Notes: generated by a model from the sequence alone, not told the origin. Positions 40,571 to 52,632 are shown, counted from the stretch's first letter. The stretch is DNA of 64,000 bases from Lyophyllum atratum (GCA_014905825.1 JACGCN010000071.1:62001-126000); one strand, 5' to 3'. Numbers and translations are program-made.

Positions 40571-41475
40571 CTAGGTTCGGACCCGCTTTCGTCTAGGGCT
40601 ATCGTCTGTCGCCATACTTTCGTCATCTTCGGAATCAGGATCAGCTCCTTGACGGTTTTGTAATGTGTCAAACAATGTAGGTATCTGGTGAGAATATTTG
40701 AGTACGCTGTGAAAAAGGAAGTACTGGCGATGGTGTGACTGACCTTGTTGAGAAACCCTTGCGCCACGACATTGTTAGGGTCAATGCCTTGTGCGTGTTC
40801 AAAGTGAGATTGACCATTACGCAGAAGGATCGGGTTGAAGGGGGTGTTCGCTATCAAATCATTTCAGCAGGTCTATCGGGAGATTGAGTGAGCTATCTCA
40901 CGTGTTGTTGGCTGCGCTAGATATATGCAAATCAAACCAGCGTATATGTGGAGGACGGGGTTATCTTGGTATGGGAAGGAGGGCAGATATCTGATATGCA
41001 CGTTAGTTGACAGGCAAAACTTCAACAAGTTTGGCGTCGTACAGTTCTAGCTCGTCCATAGCCTCCCGGTGTCGATTTGATTGAATGAACTGTATAATTA
41101 GTTCCTGAAGGATACGTTCGCGCTGCCTTCGGATTTAGCGCGACGGAGATCGACCACAGGGCATAAGCTCACGTCGTCCTGATGGCGAAGCATCATACTG
41201 CGCAAATATTCTATGCGTTTAGAAGTGCGATTTCCCTCATCAGTGTTCGCGCCTATGAGAAGCAAACCGGTGGTCCACATCGACATCCAATGGACTTCTT
41301 TGCACCGGGCTAAAATGCTCCATGCTTTGCTAGCGCGTTCAAGATCGTTGCGGTGTATGCATAGCTGCAGGACATCATATAATCTCCGAATGTGCACCTT
41401 CCGGGCGGTCAAGGGCTTCCGGGAGTCAAGGGACGCGAAGAGAAATTTATCGTGTTTGTGGTTTGAAGAGGACAT
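40571..41475 (-). CDS. RRN11: RNA polymerase I-specific initiation factor Rrn11-like
   Basis: Probable core-factor/SL1-type subunit for rDNA transcription initiation. Start ATG 41473..41475 (MSSSNHKHDKFLFASLDS). The first exon has RRLYDVLQLCIHRNDLERAS followed by KAWSILARCKEVHW, a TPR-like helical pair that matches my memory of the Pfam RNA_pol_I_TF (Rrn11) family. It continues with RIEYLRSMMLRHQDD, then FIQSNRHREAMDELELYD after an intron, and YLPSFPYQDNPVLHIYAGLICIYL. The tail is QGADPDSEDDESMATDD with a basic end PRRKRVRT (nuclear localisation). About four introns. Shares a 78-bp divergent promoter with the LAA2-like gene. Confidence 0.7.
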
Positions 41476-41553
41476 GTACCCCCGATCATTCGGCAAACAG
41501 AGCCAAAATCTGATCTCTGCCAAGCAACCACCATTACACCGGGGCTGGTAAAA

Positions 41554-42709
41554 ATGGACGACGACTTGACCTTTGGTGCTTCCGTCTGGGGTACTGCTGA
41601 GCCCGTCGATATCGTTCCACCAAGAAAACCATCTCCTCTGGTTGCGACGCCCGAAGCCCAATTTGACGACTTCGACGACTTCGATGACCCAGTCGAAACG
41701 GCTCAAGTGGACGCGGGAGATGATGACTTTGGAGACTTTGGAGATTTTGGAGAGGCTGGGATTGCAGGACCTTCAGGCTTTGGAGATGATGTCGGATTTG
41801 GAGAGGACGTACGGATAGCAGGACCTTCCTCTTATTCGGAGTGGAGTCCCCTCACTTTGGACCCTCTGCCACCGAGGCAGGCCTTGGAAGAACAGTTGAA
41901 TGGTATCTTGGATCCAATATGGGGCTATGAGAATCTTGCCAATATCCTTTCGAACGATGGTATTCGGGAAGTAGAAGGCGTCAGCCAGATATTAGCAACG
42001 CAAGAAAGGTACGTCTTTATCATCGTCTCGCTAGATTGTGATTTACGGAATCCCACCAGCCGTGATCTATATAAAATGCTCATCCAGTCCCCGCCACCTA
42101 CAAAACCGCCGAACTGGACCCGATCCCGAATACGTCGCCAGCATCTTATCGCGCTTGGTATCCCTGTCAACTTGGATGAGGTCCTACCGCGTGCCAACGG
42201 GAAACCCCTTCCACCTCTCGAGATATCCACTCGTCCCATGTCAGCGCCGCCTGGCCCACGTAACCCATTACATCAGAACAATGTACCAGCATCGTCCAGC
42301 AACTCCCGAGCAGGCACACCACAGCCAAGTCGGCAACCTACGCCACCATCACACTTTGGCCCGAAACCAGAACTGGACCATGCCAAGATACAGAGGTTGC
42401 TGGAAATTCACCCAGGTGCGGAGGCTGACTTCTCCACTTGAGTGTGGAATATACTGACACCAATGACTCCCAAAAGATACCTTGACAATACAACCTTTAT
42501 CCTCACTGGAACGACATTTGGCGGACCTTAGAGCGCAGACAGCTGCGACATCCGCGCTTCTCACTCATTTACTTCAGGCCAGAGAGTCGCAACAGCAAGA
42601 TAGCGAGACATATAATGGCCTCATCGCAGAGCTAGTGGGTGAAGCACAGAAAATGAAGTCGGGGAAACAGCGGACTAATTCTGTACGGCGAGGTGGTGGG
42701 ATGAATTGA
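41554..42709 (+). CDS. Laa2/DUF5102-like clathrin-adaptor accessory protein
   Basis: Start MDDDLTFGASVWGTAEP at 41554. The acidic N-terminal region carries repeated Phe motifs (FDDFDDFDD, DFGDFGDFGE, FGDD) like those that bind gamma-adaptin ears. The conserved middle is LNGILDPIWGYENLANIL, then after an intron SRDLYKMLIQSPPP, KPPNWTRSRIRRQHLIALG and IPVNLDEVLP, which I recall as conserved in the fungal DUF5102/Laa2 (AP-1 accessory) family. A Pro/Ser-rich linker leads to a final exon with a probable coiled coil (LERHLADLRAQTAATSALL) and ends RRGGGMN. Role in Golgi-endosome AP-1 traffic is inferred from the family. Confidence 0.65.
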
Positions 42710-42991
42710 ATACCTGATCTTGTTAATATATCTTTTTTTGCAATCTTGATAAGTGTATCGTACTTGCAAGGATGAGAGGAGGAGGAGGACTATAGTCTAT
42801 GAGTATGTAATCCGAATCGCGACGCGTGCCAAACACTGATCGGTTAAAATGCACCACGTGATGACGAAAAAGTTGCATCCGAATACCGATAGACTGACGT
42901 TAAACTTATACCAGAGCCTACAAGTGAGCCCCTGCTCGAGCTCTTGACCGGGCCAGTCATCGTCGCCTGTGACCCTCTCCCCCCTACAGCC

Positions 42992-45900
42992 ATGAACATC
43001 TCACACTCCTTACCCTCGACCGTCACTGGAATCTCTTTCTCGTTTCTTACTACCCAAGATGTCCGAAGAATATCTGTGAAGCAAATTGTAAATCCCGTTT
43101 TATTGGACGATCTCAACAGACCAAATATCGGAGGGCTGTACGATCCAGCGTTAGGTCCTAGTGACAGATCTGATATGTATGTGTTTCAATGCGTTGCTTC
43201 CCTGGATTGCCATTAATCCTTGACATAGTTGCGCAACATGCCGCCTCACCTACTTCACTTGTCCAGGTCACTTTGGTCACATCGAGCTACCAGCACCCGT
43301 ATTCCACCCACTTTTTATGACGAACATGTACAACCTACTCCGCGGAACGTGCTTGTTCTGCCACCGTTTCAAAATGAGCAGGACTGTGGTATGTCTCTTG
43401 AAGTATAGCTTGATTACAAGTTCTGACCAAAATTTCAGTTGAGCAAATACACGGCCAAATTTCGATTACTTGAGCGTGGGCTCCTAGACGCAGCGCATGG
43501 TATAGATGACCTTCATATTCGTGTCAGCGGGAAAGCGCTCAAGAAGAAGAAATCTAGTGGGGAGGAGTCGTCAGACGAGGATGTTGCTGAGGAACGGCCT
43601 GACGTTCCAGACGAGACACCGGAACAATTCACGATGCGCGTCAACTTGTATGTTGCCGTACATCTCGCCCGCGCCTCACATTGCAAGCGTGATAACTACA
43701 AGGATGCCCTTGTGTATCAAGCACGCAAGGATCTAATAAACGAGTTCCTGAAGACTACTCTTTCGAATAAATGTCACAATTCGGACTGCTCTAGGTGAAT
43801 ATCTTCGCCACAACCCACTAATCATAGCCTAACTCTGCGTTTCAGCCCGGCTTATACTTTTAGGAAGGAAGGCCACATCAAAGTCATTGAATATGATCTC
43901 TCAGCCAAGCAGAAGAAACAGCTTCGGAGAAAACGCCCTGACGTTCTTCTTGCTGAAAAGTCGAACGCTTTTTCTACTCATCACACCCAGAAGCCTGTCG
44001 AGGACTCGGATGTTGACATGGATGACCCCGAAGAGAGCGAGGAAGGAGAGGGGGATGATCTCATGGAGGAGGATGACGATGAAAGTGAAAAGGAATCCGC
44101 AGACCCCAAACTTCCAAGGGCCGCCAACGGAAAGGTGAAGACCGCGCGAGGGCGCAACGAGCGCGTCATGGCTGCAGAGGAATGTCGCGCTCACCTTCGT
44201 CGCCTGTTCCGCAATGAAGTCATTGCATGTGCACTGATATACGGGCGTCATGGACCATTTGCACCTTTGACCGTCGATGAGCTATCCTTCGCCTCCGCTG
44301 ATATGTTCTTCATGGATGTCATCCCCGTAGCACCTACTCGTTTCCGACCCCCAGCCAAGATGAACGAGGTTCTATTCGAACATCCCCAGAATGAGCTTTT
44401 ATCAAAAGTTCTCAATACATCCTATCGTCTACGGGATCTCAATCTGGAGCTACGCACGGCCTCTCAGAAGACACCGGACTTCGACAAGGCGACTCAGCAC
44501 AAGTTGATGGCTGCCCTTCTGGAACGTCTGATACAGCTCCAAATCGATGTCAACAGCTTCATTGATAGCAGCAAGAACCCAGCACCTGTTCGACAGGGCA
44601 AACTTCCTCCAGCGGGTGTAAAACAAGGTCTAGAGAAGAAAGAAGGTCTGTTTCGCAAAAATATGATGGTGAGCTCTCTTAATGTTCGAACGGAATTCCG
44701 CCTTACATCGCCCCCAGGGTAAACGAGTCAATTATGCTGCCCGCTCCGTCATCTCTCCCGATGTCAATATTGAGCCAAACGAAATCGGAGTGCCCCCCGT
44801 GTTTGCTAGGAAGTTGACATTCCCTGAGCCTGTGACACCAGCGAATTTCCATGAACTACGGCAAAGAGTTATCACCGGCCCGCGAGGCTATCCCGGAGCA
44901 TCCATGGTCGAGTACGAAGATGGCCACCAACAATCTCTTGTAAGCTCTTCACCCTTCAAGCACTTCCTTTGTCTAACACGGCGCCTATAGGACAAACTTA
45001 CCTTGGAGCAACGGACTGCGATTGCGAACCAGCTTTTGACACCTCAGGAAGGAGATCGGGGTGTATCAACCCGCAAGGGACTTTCCACACGGACTCCAGC
45101 AGTGAACAAGAAGGTGTACAGGCACTTGCGAGACGGCGACATACTAATTCTCAACCGACAACCCACCCTTCATAAGCCCAGTATGATGGCGCATAAAGCT
45201 CGAGTGCTGCAAGGCGAGAAAACAATTAGGATGCACTACGCAAATTGGTCAGTCTGATATATATCTTTCCATTATCATGTTGCTGAAGTGTCCCGTATAT
45301 CCAGTAACTCTTATAATGGTGAGTTTAACGCGTTCCAATTTACCATCTTTTGGTTCTGACATCTATTTAACATAGCTGATTTCGATGGAGATGGTAGGTT
45401 ATCATTTCCTTGCTGACCAATATGCAGTCTCTGACGCCGTCATTAATAGAAATGAACATCCATTTCCCTCGTAAGTTTTCCTTCCCTTGATACCGTAGTT
45501 ATAAACTGAGCTCTCTGAAGAAAACCAGGTCGCCCGCGCTGAAGCAATGATGCTCGCTAACACGAACAACCAATACCTTGTGCCCACGTCCGGCAATCCG
45601 TTGCGGGGTCTGATCCAGGATCACGTTGTAGCTGGTGTCTGGATGACAAGTCAGGACGCTTTCTTCACTCGAGAGGAGTATTTCCAATTACTGTATGGCG
45701 CCCTGCGGCCAGAGGATAGCCAAAGTCGCCTGGTGACTCTGCCACCCACAATATGGAAGCCAAAGCCGCTGTGGACCGGAAAACAGATCGTAAGTGATCT
45801 GTTCCGAAAAAGTATTGTGCTGTCTTCTTACTCTTTTCAGATCTCGACCGTCCTCAAGAACATCACGCCTCCGAACGTGGAGGGCTTGAATCTGAACGCG

Positions 45901-48900
45901 AAGACTAAGGTCCCTGGGTACCTTTGGGGGGGCGATTCGAAGGAGGACAAGGTTCTCTTTATGGACGGTGAACTTCTATGCGGTGTCCTCGACAAAGCCG
46001 CCTTCGGAGCCTCTGATTACGGTCTCGTGCACTCCGTCTACGAGCTCTACGGTCCTGATAGCGCAGGACAGTTACTCGGTATCCTCAGTCGACTTTTCAC
46101 CAAATTCCTGCAGCATCGAGCATTCACATGTCGAATGGATGATCTCACTCTGACCCCCGAAGGGAACGCCAAGCGAGATACCCTCTTAGAGAAGGCACAG
46201 AATCTTGGCACCGAAGCCGCCATCGAGAACTTCCCATCCCTAAGTGATACACCTGAGGAGGAGATTCCGGCTGCCCTTGCTTCGCTACTTGAGGACGTTT
46301 TGCGCGACGACAACAAGATGGCAGGTCTTGATGTCACTGTCAAGACCAAGCTATCGAAGCTGACCTCTGCAATATCCGACGCTGTTCTCCCCCACGAGCT
46401 GTGGCGCAAGTTCCCACACAATCACATGCAGACTATGACGCTGTCTGGTGCGAAAGGCTCTACTGTCAACGCTCGACAGATTTCTTGTGCCCTTGGTCAA
46501 CAGGAGCTGGAAGGTCGTCGTGTACCGGTGATGGTCAGTGGAAAGACGCTCCCCTCGTTCCGCCCCTTCGAGACGAAAGCTATTGCAGGCGGGTACATCG
46601 CCAGTCGGTTCTTGACCGGTGTCAAGCCTCAGGAATTCTACTTCCATTGCATGGCTGGTCGTGAAGGGCTGATTGATACCGCTGTCAAAACATCACGTTC
46701 CGGGTACTTGCAGCGATGTTTGATCAAGCATCTCGAGGGCATCCGCGTTCACTACGACCACACTGTGCGCGGGAGCGATAACTCAGTCTTCCAATTTCAG
46801 TATGGTGGCGATGGCCTCGACGTGACCAAGCAAAAGCACCTGTACCAATTCGAGTTTATCGCCCAGAATGAAGTGTCTCTCGTGAACATTCTGCAGCCAC
46901 GCGTGGTCACCGGAATCCTCGACGAGACAACCGCAGTCTCGTACATGAAGAAAGTCCTCAAGAGATCGGCTGACCGCCAAGGCAGAGGTGTCCGCTCCAA
47001 GCGCGACAAGTACGACCCGGTGCTATCGCTCTACAGCCCTAGCCGTTATCTTGGGAGCACGTCGGAGCAGTTTGCTGCAGCCGTTGACCAGTATGTGAAG
47101 ACGAATCCTCACCATATCCTGAAAGGTAAAGGGGAGTCGACGAACGAGGAGCGCCTTCGAAGCCGGAAGCAGCCCATTCACCCAGCGAACTTCCGTTTAC
47201 TCACGAACGTCAAGTATTTGCGAAGTTTGGTTGATCCAGGCGAGGCTGTCGGTCTGCTTGCGTCACAAGGGTAAGTCGGATTCAATGCTTTAGTGAAAAC
47301 GCATGAGCTGATTTCTTGCAGTGTTGGTGAACCATCCACTCAAATGACCTTGAACACGTTCCATTTCGCCGGTAAGCAGCCCCTGTTCATGGTACGCGTC
47401 CTCAGTATTCTAATATGGCTCTGCAGGACACGGTGCCGCAAACGTCACGCTTGGTATCCCCCGTCTCCGAGAAATTGTCATGACCGCCTCTCAATCGCCC
47501 AAAACGCCATCTATGACCATGAAAGTCCGACCTGGGACCCCCGCCCAGGATATCGACATGTTCTGCAAGCGCGCTAGCCGTGTCAAGCTCTCTCAGGTCG
47601 TCGATAGCGTCGCGGTGAAGGAGCAGATGAGGGTAGAAGGTCAGGCCCGGCGGACACAATTCACGATCGACATCAAATTCTTCCCGAAAGAGGAGTATGT
47701 TACTGAGTACGACACGGACCCCCTGGAAATCCTTGCCGCATTCGCGACGCGCTTCCCTTTGATGCTGAAGAAAGAAATACAGGCCGAGATGAAGAAGCTG
47801 GATGCCGACCTGAGAAGCCAGATTGCGGAGTTGGGCAAGGGAAAGAAGGTCAGGTCACGCGAAGGTGACAATGAAGAGGGCGAGGAGGATGCGGATGTGC
47901 CAAGGAGGAAGAAGGACGCCGATGAGGAGAGCGAGGTCGGAGATGGTGACGCGGATGATGACAAGCGGGCAAGGCAAAAGAAGGAACAGGCAACATATGA
48001 GAGCGACGAGAGCGATGTGGAGGATGCTGAGGAATATGGTGATGATGCTCTTGAGGCTGAGTTCGCATCCGACATTGAGAGTGTGGATGGTGACGCCGGA
48101 GTAGGCAAGAAGAAGATCAACGCATCCTTCAAGAGCGAGGTCAGGAAGGTCGGGGATCTGTTCATGCACAACCTAAATCAAGCTACCCTGTTTTCGTTTA
48201 CGGAAGCTGGATGTACCTTCCAGCTTGAGGTTCGTCGTTTGGCTCATCTTTACTTCTTCCCCTTGCTAAAGCTGAAATTTATCCAGTTCCGCATGGACAT
48301 GCCGAAGTTGCTCTTCGTTGGAATTGTCGAACGTACTTGCCGTGCGACTATCATTCGTGAGATTCCCGGCATCACCGAGTGTTTCCAAGTCAAGGATGAT
48401 AGTAAGAAGGGGCAAGAACCTGAGATCAAGGTACCGTTGACTATCTTCCTCGGTTCCAGTGACATAACTTACATTCCCACAGCTAACCACAAACGGCTCC
48501 AATCTTAAAGGCCTGTGGGGCTTTGCTTCAGGGTCGGAGGAGAGTATCCTCGAAGATGACGATATCTACTCCAACGATATCTACGCGATTTTGAAGACGT
48601 ACGGAGTTGAGATGGCTCGTGCCGCTATTCTGAAGGAGATGGGGGGTGTGTTCGGCGCGTACAACATCCAAGTGGATCGTCGTCATCTGGAGCTCATTGC
48701 AGACTACATGGTACGTGTCGAGGTTGGCTTTGATTGTGGAAGAGTTGCTAACTACACGTCTTGCAGACTTTCGACGGTGGCTATAAGCCGTTCAACCGCA
48801 AGGGAATCTCAACCAACCCTTCGCCACTGCTGAAGGCGTCGTACGAGACAACTGCGGCGTTCTTGTCTGAAGCAGCACTATTGGGAGACTTTGACGACCT

Positions 48901-48988
48901 GACGACGCCATCTGGAAACATAGTATTGGGGCGACCGAACTTGACAGGGACGGGAGTATTCGACGTTGTGATGCCCGTTGGAGCTTAA
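42992..48988 (+). CDS. RPA190: RNA polymerase I largest subunit (A190)
   Basis: Catalytic subunit of nucleolar RNA polymerase I, which transcribes pre-rRNA. Start [16 protein letters not shown] at 42992; first Zn-binding [17 protein letters not shown]. Clamp/active-site regions: [64 protein letters not shown]-type core built from micro-exons at 45305..45318, 45376..45393 and 45450..45470 (14, 18, 21 nt), [12 protein letters not shown], and the bridge-helix region [21 protein letters not shown]. Trigger-loop text [19 protein letters not shown], then [16 protein letters not shown]. An acidic/Lys-rich insert (47.8-48.1 kb) separates the jaw halves. Ends [13 protein letters not shown]. Around 1,700 aa. 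Pol I, not II: no C-terminal heptads, and A190-type final block ([14 protein letters not shown]). Confidence 0.93.
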
Positions 48989-49197
48989 AAGTAGACTAGT
49001 TACTGTGTATTTTACTAATGAAACGCGAAAGGTCACGCCACGAAACATGGTGTGACATATTTGTGACAGGCACTTGTGGCAACACGCCGTTTTCGCGTGT
49101 TGGAGTTCTTCATTGTTCCTTCAAATTTTCAGCCTCGCCGCCATCCACGCCCCCCTCTTTTACGTCCATCTCACCCTACAACTGCGCTCTACTCGCC

Positions 49198-50138
49198 ATG
49201 CCCCGTCCAGGCCCCCTGCAGGAGCTGCCCCTCGAACAGTTCCTCCCATCTAACCCTAACCTCCCAACCACATCACGCAAACGGCAATTATCCCCCGGTG
49301 GCCCAAACTTGTTTAGCCCAGCCAAACGCCGTATCCTCAATGAGGAGGGCATTTTCGAGACTCCTCTTTCACGGAGGGGCACCCCAGCTCGCTTCACTGA
49401 AGTCCTGGCGGGTCCTGGCAGTCCTGCCAAAAAACTTGACTTCGGGTCCCCGAAACGCCTCTTAGAAAGCTCTGTCGCGTCCCGCAGGTTAGCTTTCGGA
49501 ACCAACCCTCCACATTCCAGAGCATCGAGCAGTAGACTTGCACCCTCACCCGAACTGAGACCACCCGTCTCGTCTTTTTCGAGCCAAGCAAGCGACGACG
49601 AGGAGATGGACGACTACTTCAGTCAACCGTCAAGTTTATCCTCTATGCTACCGCCATCTTCATATTCCAGTGACACCGCCGACGAATTTCCGCGTCCATC
49701 CGATCCACAGTCCATCCACTATCCTGGCTTCTGCGTATACTTTGATATGCGCATGTCAGTATCGCCTGTCGAGGAGACAGGCCAGTCAGTGACACCTGTC
49801 GGAGGCGATAAGGAAGATGTGAAAGAAAACATTGCCCCGCGGAAGAAGCCACGCAAGGCGGTCACGATCCCTGACACGGGCCTGAAGTCACAACTCCTCT
49901 CTCCCCATACAAAGAAACGAGAGATAGAGAGACTCAAGTCAAAGTCGACCTCCGCTACGCCCAAGAAGGTTTTGTTTGGCGACAGGCCAGAGCCTTCCGC
50001 TAGCCCCGCTCCTCGCAGGCCCCAACTGGGCTAATACAGCAAAAGGCTTCGTCAACTCCTCGACTGTCGGAGATAGGGAGGCAGAGTATCAGGAGATTGC
50101 TCCTGGATGAGGCCAACGACGATGAAGGTCTTGCCTGA
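49198..50138 (+). CDS. Disordered phospho-protein with KEN box, unrecognised
   Basis: Start MPRPGPLQELPLEQFLPSN at 49198 (an in-frame ATG at 49018 would add 60 unconserved residues). No folded domain. Many Ser/Thr-Pro sites (QLSPGG, LFSPAKRR, ETPLSRRGTP, GSPAKK, GSPKR), a RxxL sequence (RRIL, about residue 45) and a KEN triplet (VKENIAP, residues 209-211, codons 49822..49830). These are features of APC/C and CDK substrates. One reading continues to a stop at 50034; an alternative GT-AG intron (about 49967..50042, starting after ATPKK) joins in phase to QKASSTPRLSEIGRQSIRR, which ends EANDDEGLA at 50138. I favour the spliced end because that exon looks conserved-type. Function unknown; securin- or cell-cycle-inhibitor-like is speculation. 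Confidence 0.6.
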
Positions 50139-50570
50139 GCTACCTGAATTACCAGCAACCGGAATCTATCGCCAAATATTCTACACCCAGCACAACCTAA
50201 CCAACCAGTCTCTTGTATTCAATTTAGCAGCCCACATTTGCCAACCTATTTAATCCCCAGGTCTTGTGCTTATCTTTTACCTATCAGTTCACCATTTATG
50301 CCTTGGAACACGCTTCGTCCTACCCTTTCTTCAGCTGTACCCTTTTCTTTATCATTTTTCTTCGTAGTTCAGGGCGGCGCAGCTTTCTTCGTGCTTGTAT
50401 CCATGATGCCCCCTCAGCGTACATTGTACATATATATGCTCCTATCCTCGAATGAAGATGCCTCGGAGTCGAACCGACTTTTAGATATCTCACGTGATTG
50501 ACACGTCGCCTCCACCTCCGAGTCGCGATCGCTTGTGAACGTCCCGTCCAACCACCAACTGCTGCCCAGA
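50139..50570. other. Intergenic, no gene seen
   Basis: About 430 bp between the KEN-box gene and LCL2, both plus strand. Only short shadow frames; presumably a 3' UTR and the LCL2 promoter. Confidence 0.5.
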
Positions 50571-51007
50571 ATGCTGCGTACAGTCGTTTTTGTCTTATTC
50601 CTCGCGTTTGGCCTCGTTTCCGCCAATTTCGACTTCTTCGGAAATATGTTTGGAAACCAACAGCAGCACCACCAGCAACAGCAGCAGCAACAGCGCTCCG
50701 GCGCATCTCAGTGGGCCGCACATGCAGACAACGGTATCCCGCATCCTGTGTTCAATAAGCCTCAGAAGAATTAATTGCGATTCTTTTCTTTGTAGTGCCG
50801 TGTTCTCAATACCTTTGCCCAACGACCTTGGACTGTGTTGCGCGCCCGGTCGACTGCCCATGTCCTGATGTGCAGGACGTGAAATGCACAATTCCAGATG
50901 CGATCAGCAGCAACGAAGCTACGGTCGTGTGTGTGAGGGGAGAGAACGAGTGCGCCGAGGTGGAACGTCTGATGCGGAGAGGCTCGAAGCCGTCAAAGAC
51001 GAGGTAG
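50571..51007 (+). CDS. LCL2: Long chronological lifespan protein 2 (LCL2) homologue
   Basis: Small secretory-pathway protein linked in yeast to ER-associated degradation. Start [18 protein letters not shown] is a signal peptide; mature part begins [20 protein letters not shown], with a Gln/His run coded by mixed CAG/CAA. A 56-nt intron follows ADN, then [18 protein letters not shown] and [13 protein letters not shown], the Cys-rich LCL2 signature, and [19 protein letters not shown] near the end. About 127 aa, normal length. Six or more cysteines, probably disulfide-bonded in the ER. Confidence 0.85.
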
Positions 51008-51396
51008 AGGGATTGTGACGGTGTGTATTGTTGATTTAGACTTTGAGGCTTGTACGCTCATGTCATTATCCGCGTTACCCTTCTTCGCCCGCATGGAAGT
51101 CAACTTATTGCTTTTTATTTTAAAACAACACAGGCATGTAAAGAATACGGGCATATATGTTCAGCCATCCCGGAAATTATCTTCCAGCTTCAACCCAAGA
51201 CTAGCGGTTGGCATGTCTTCCTGAAATAGAGCTCCTGAAGAACCCATTCATATCATAGAGCTGGCTTCCAATCGCAGGACTGGAGGTCTACACGCAATCA
51301 CTGTAGATTCTGATGGAAGCCGACAATTAGGGTATATTCAGAGCAGGGGTATGCGGGCCAAAAGCAACATTGGATTGAGGGCGACAGAGGCGTACA
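51008..51396. other. Intergenic, no gene seen
   Basis: About 390 bp between the convergent stops of LCL2 and the second four-helix membrane protein gene. Includes an AT-rich stretch near 51100-51170. Likely 3' UTRs. Confidence 0.5.
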
Positions 51397-52012
51397 TCAC
51401 TTCGGGATCACAGACTCCACATCATCCTGCAAATGAGATAAGGAAATTTCCTTCTGACTAAATCAAACACACATACCTTCTCGTATTCCGCGTACCTCCA
51501 GTCATGCGGATCCGGGCCTTCCTTATGCACTATTGAATGACCTTTCACTGCCATCGCGCCCACCACAACCGTCTGGTACATCGTCAAGAACACTTGTACG
51601 CGCTGCGAATGCACAGTGACAGGTAAGCCCTGTTGTCGGAGCCATGCAACCTGGTAATACGGCATATGACCTGATGCAAGCACCACAATGGTCAAAATGA
51701 GGGCGACCAGCCACACAATCGCTAGGAGGTAGCCTGAGAAGACGGCTGTGGAGAAGTACGATGGAGCCTCCGGCGTCCGCTTGCGGCGGCCAATAAGGAT
51801 GACGCCAATGTGGTACAGGAGGGTGTATATGGCGATGCAGGGGTTGAGCCGCATTGAGAGATAACCCAGGTCGAGCATCGAGACGATGAGGAGTACGCAT
51901 GCCCCCGGCATGGACGCGCAGGTGAAGAGAACGATGCTCCGGGGAATCGGGAGTGGTGACGGCGGGAACTGGGCCACGAGAAATGCCGGGAGCTCAGCTC
52001 TGGGCAGTTTCA
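51397..52012 (-). CDS. Four-helix membrane protein (paralogue 2)
   Basis: Related to the gene at 21474..22020. ATG 52010..52012 gives MKLPRAELPAFLVAQFPP; the frame stays open further upstream (to about 52085) but without an ATG, so an extra 5' exon is possible. Four membrane segments: PRSIVLFTCASMPGACVLLI, PCIAIYTLLYHIGVILI, YLLAIVWLVALILTIVVLA and VFLTMYQTVVVGAMAV. Between helices 3 and 4 lies GLPVTVHSQRVQ. The first exon ends EYEK; after a short intron DDVESVIPK ends at TGA 51397..51399. Unlike paralogue 1 there is no intron after helix 1, and there is one near the C-terminus. Function unknown. Confidence 0.6.
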
Positions 52013-52212
52013 TCGATGCAATGTTGCTGACGATGACCAGCACCGAGTGATTCTGGATAGTGGCCAGCACTTGGGACGATAGCAAGAGCCAAAAGCCGTC
52101 CCGGCTGATGCGGTAATTTGAGCTTTACCACGGCGGACAGGGGTCGCTATAGCACCCCTTGAAGCAGTTTCAACTTTCCCTTATCCGTGATCATCACCCT
52201 CATGATGGCTGA

Positions 52213-52513
52213 CGGTGCTCCTCACTCAATGCGTTTCTTGACAAGGCTGTGCTTAAATCACTTGTGTCAGAGGAAGATGAGGAATTTGCAAAGTTGATCA
52301 CATCGCCTCCAACGTTGACCACCATCTTTCATATTTTGAAGACAATCAGAGACTGTACGTAAACTGACCTCTTCCCCTCTTCTAGTTCTTCGCCGGATTC
52401 TTGGTTCCTATCCCGAACATGACGACACTTTCACAGTCCAACTTCGAGAAGTCCTCTCTGAGAATATTTCTGTTCTTCCTTTGAACAGTGGGAAGCCATT
52501 CCTCACACTTTGA
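52213..52513 (+). pseudogene. Coding-like fragment with a 31-nt intron
   Basis: Two open segments, 52213..52354 and 52386..52513, join in phase if a 31-nt stretch with perfect splice signals (GTACGT ... CTGAC ... TTCTAG) is removed. The joined text reads LNAFLDKAVLKSLVSEEDE, LITSPPTLTTIFHILKTIRD, FLRRILGSYPEHDDTFTV and ends GKPFLTL. It looks like protein but has no start codon in frame (TGA just upstream), so it may be a truncated relic or the last exons of an unrecognised gene. No family recognised. Confidence 0.3.
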
Positions 52514-52583
52514 CGCGTTGGCTCTCACCGCTGCATCACTGTGTGCCATATAGCATAAAGTTCCCAGCTCTAGACTATGGCGA

Positions 52584-52590
52584 TATAAAT
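52584..52590 (+). promoter_or_regulatory. TATA box
   Basis: TATAAAT 43 bp upstream of ATG 52633, suitable for the secreted PEBP-like gene. Confidence 0.5.
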
Positions 52591-52632
52591 CCGACTCCCA
52601 TTATGTGAAAACTTGGGTCATACACATCAAGT

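Noticed and set aside
47641..48171. Minus-strand Ser-rich ORF of 176 codons
   Set aside because: Antisense of the Lys/Glu/Asp-rich insert of RPA190; composition explains the open frame.
50462..50560. Possible tRNA on the minus strand (GTCGGTTCGACTCC resembles a T-arm)
   Set aside because: The T stem has a mismatch, no A-box or acceptor stem can be matched, and the surrounding DNA looks like the LCL2 promoter.
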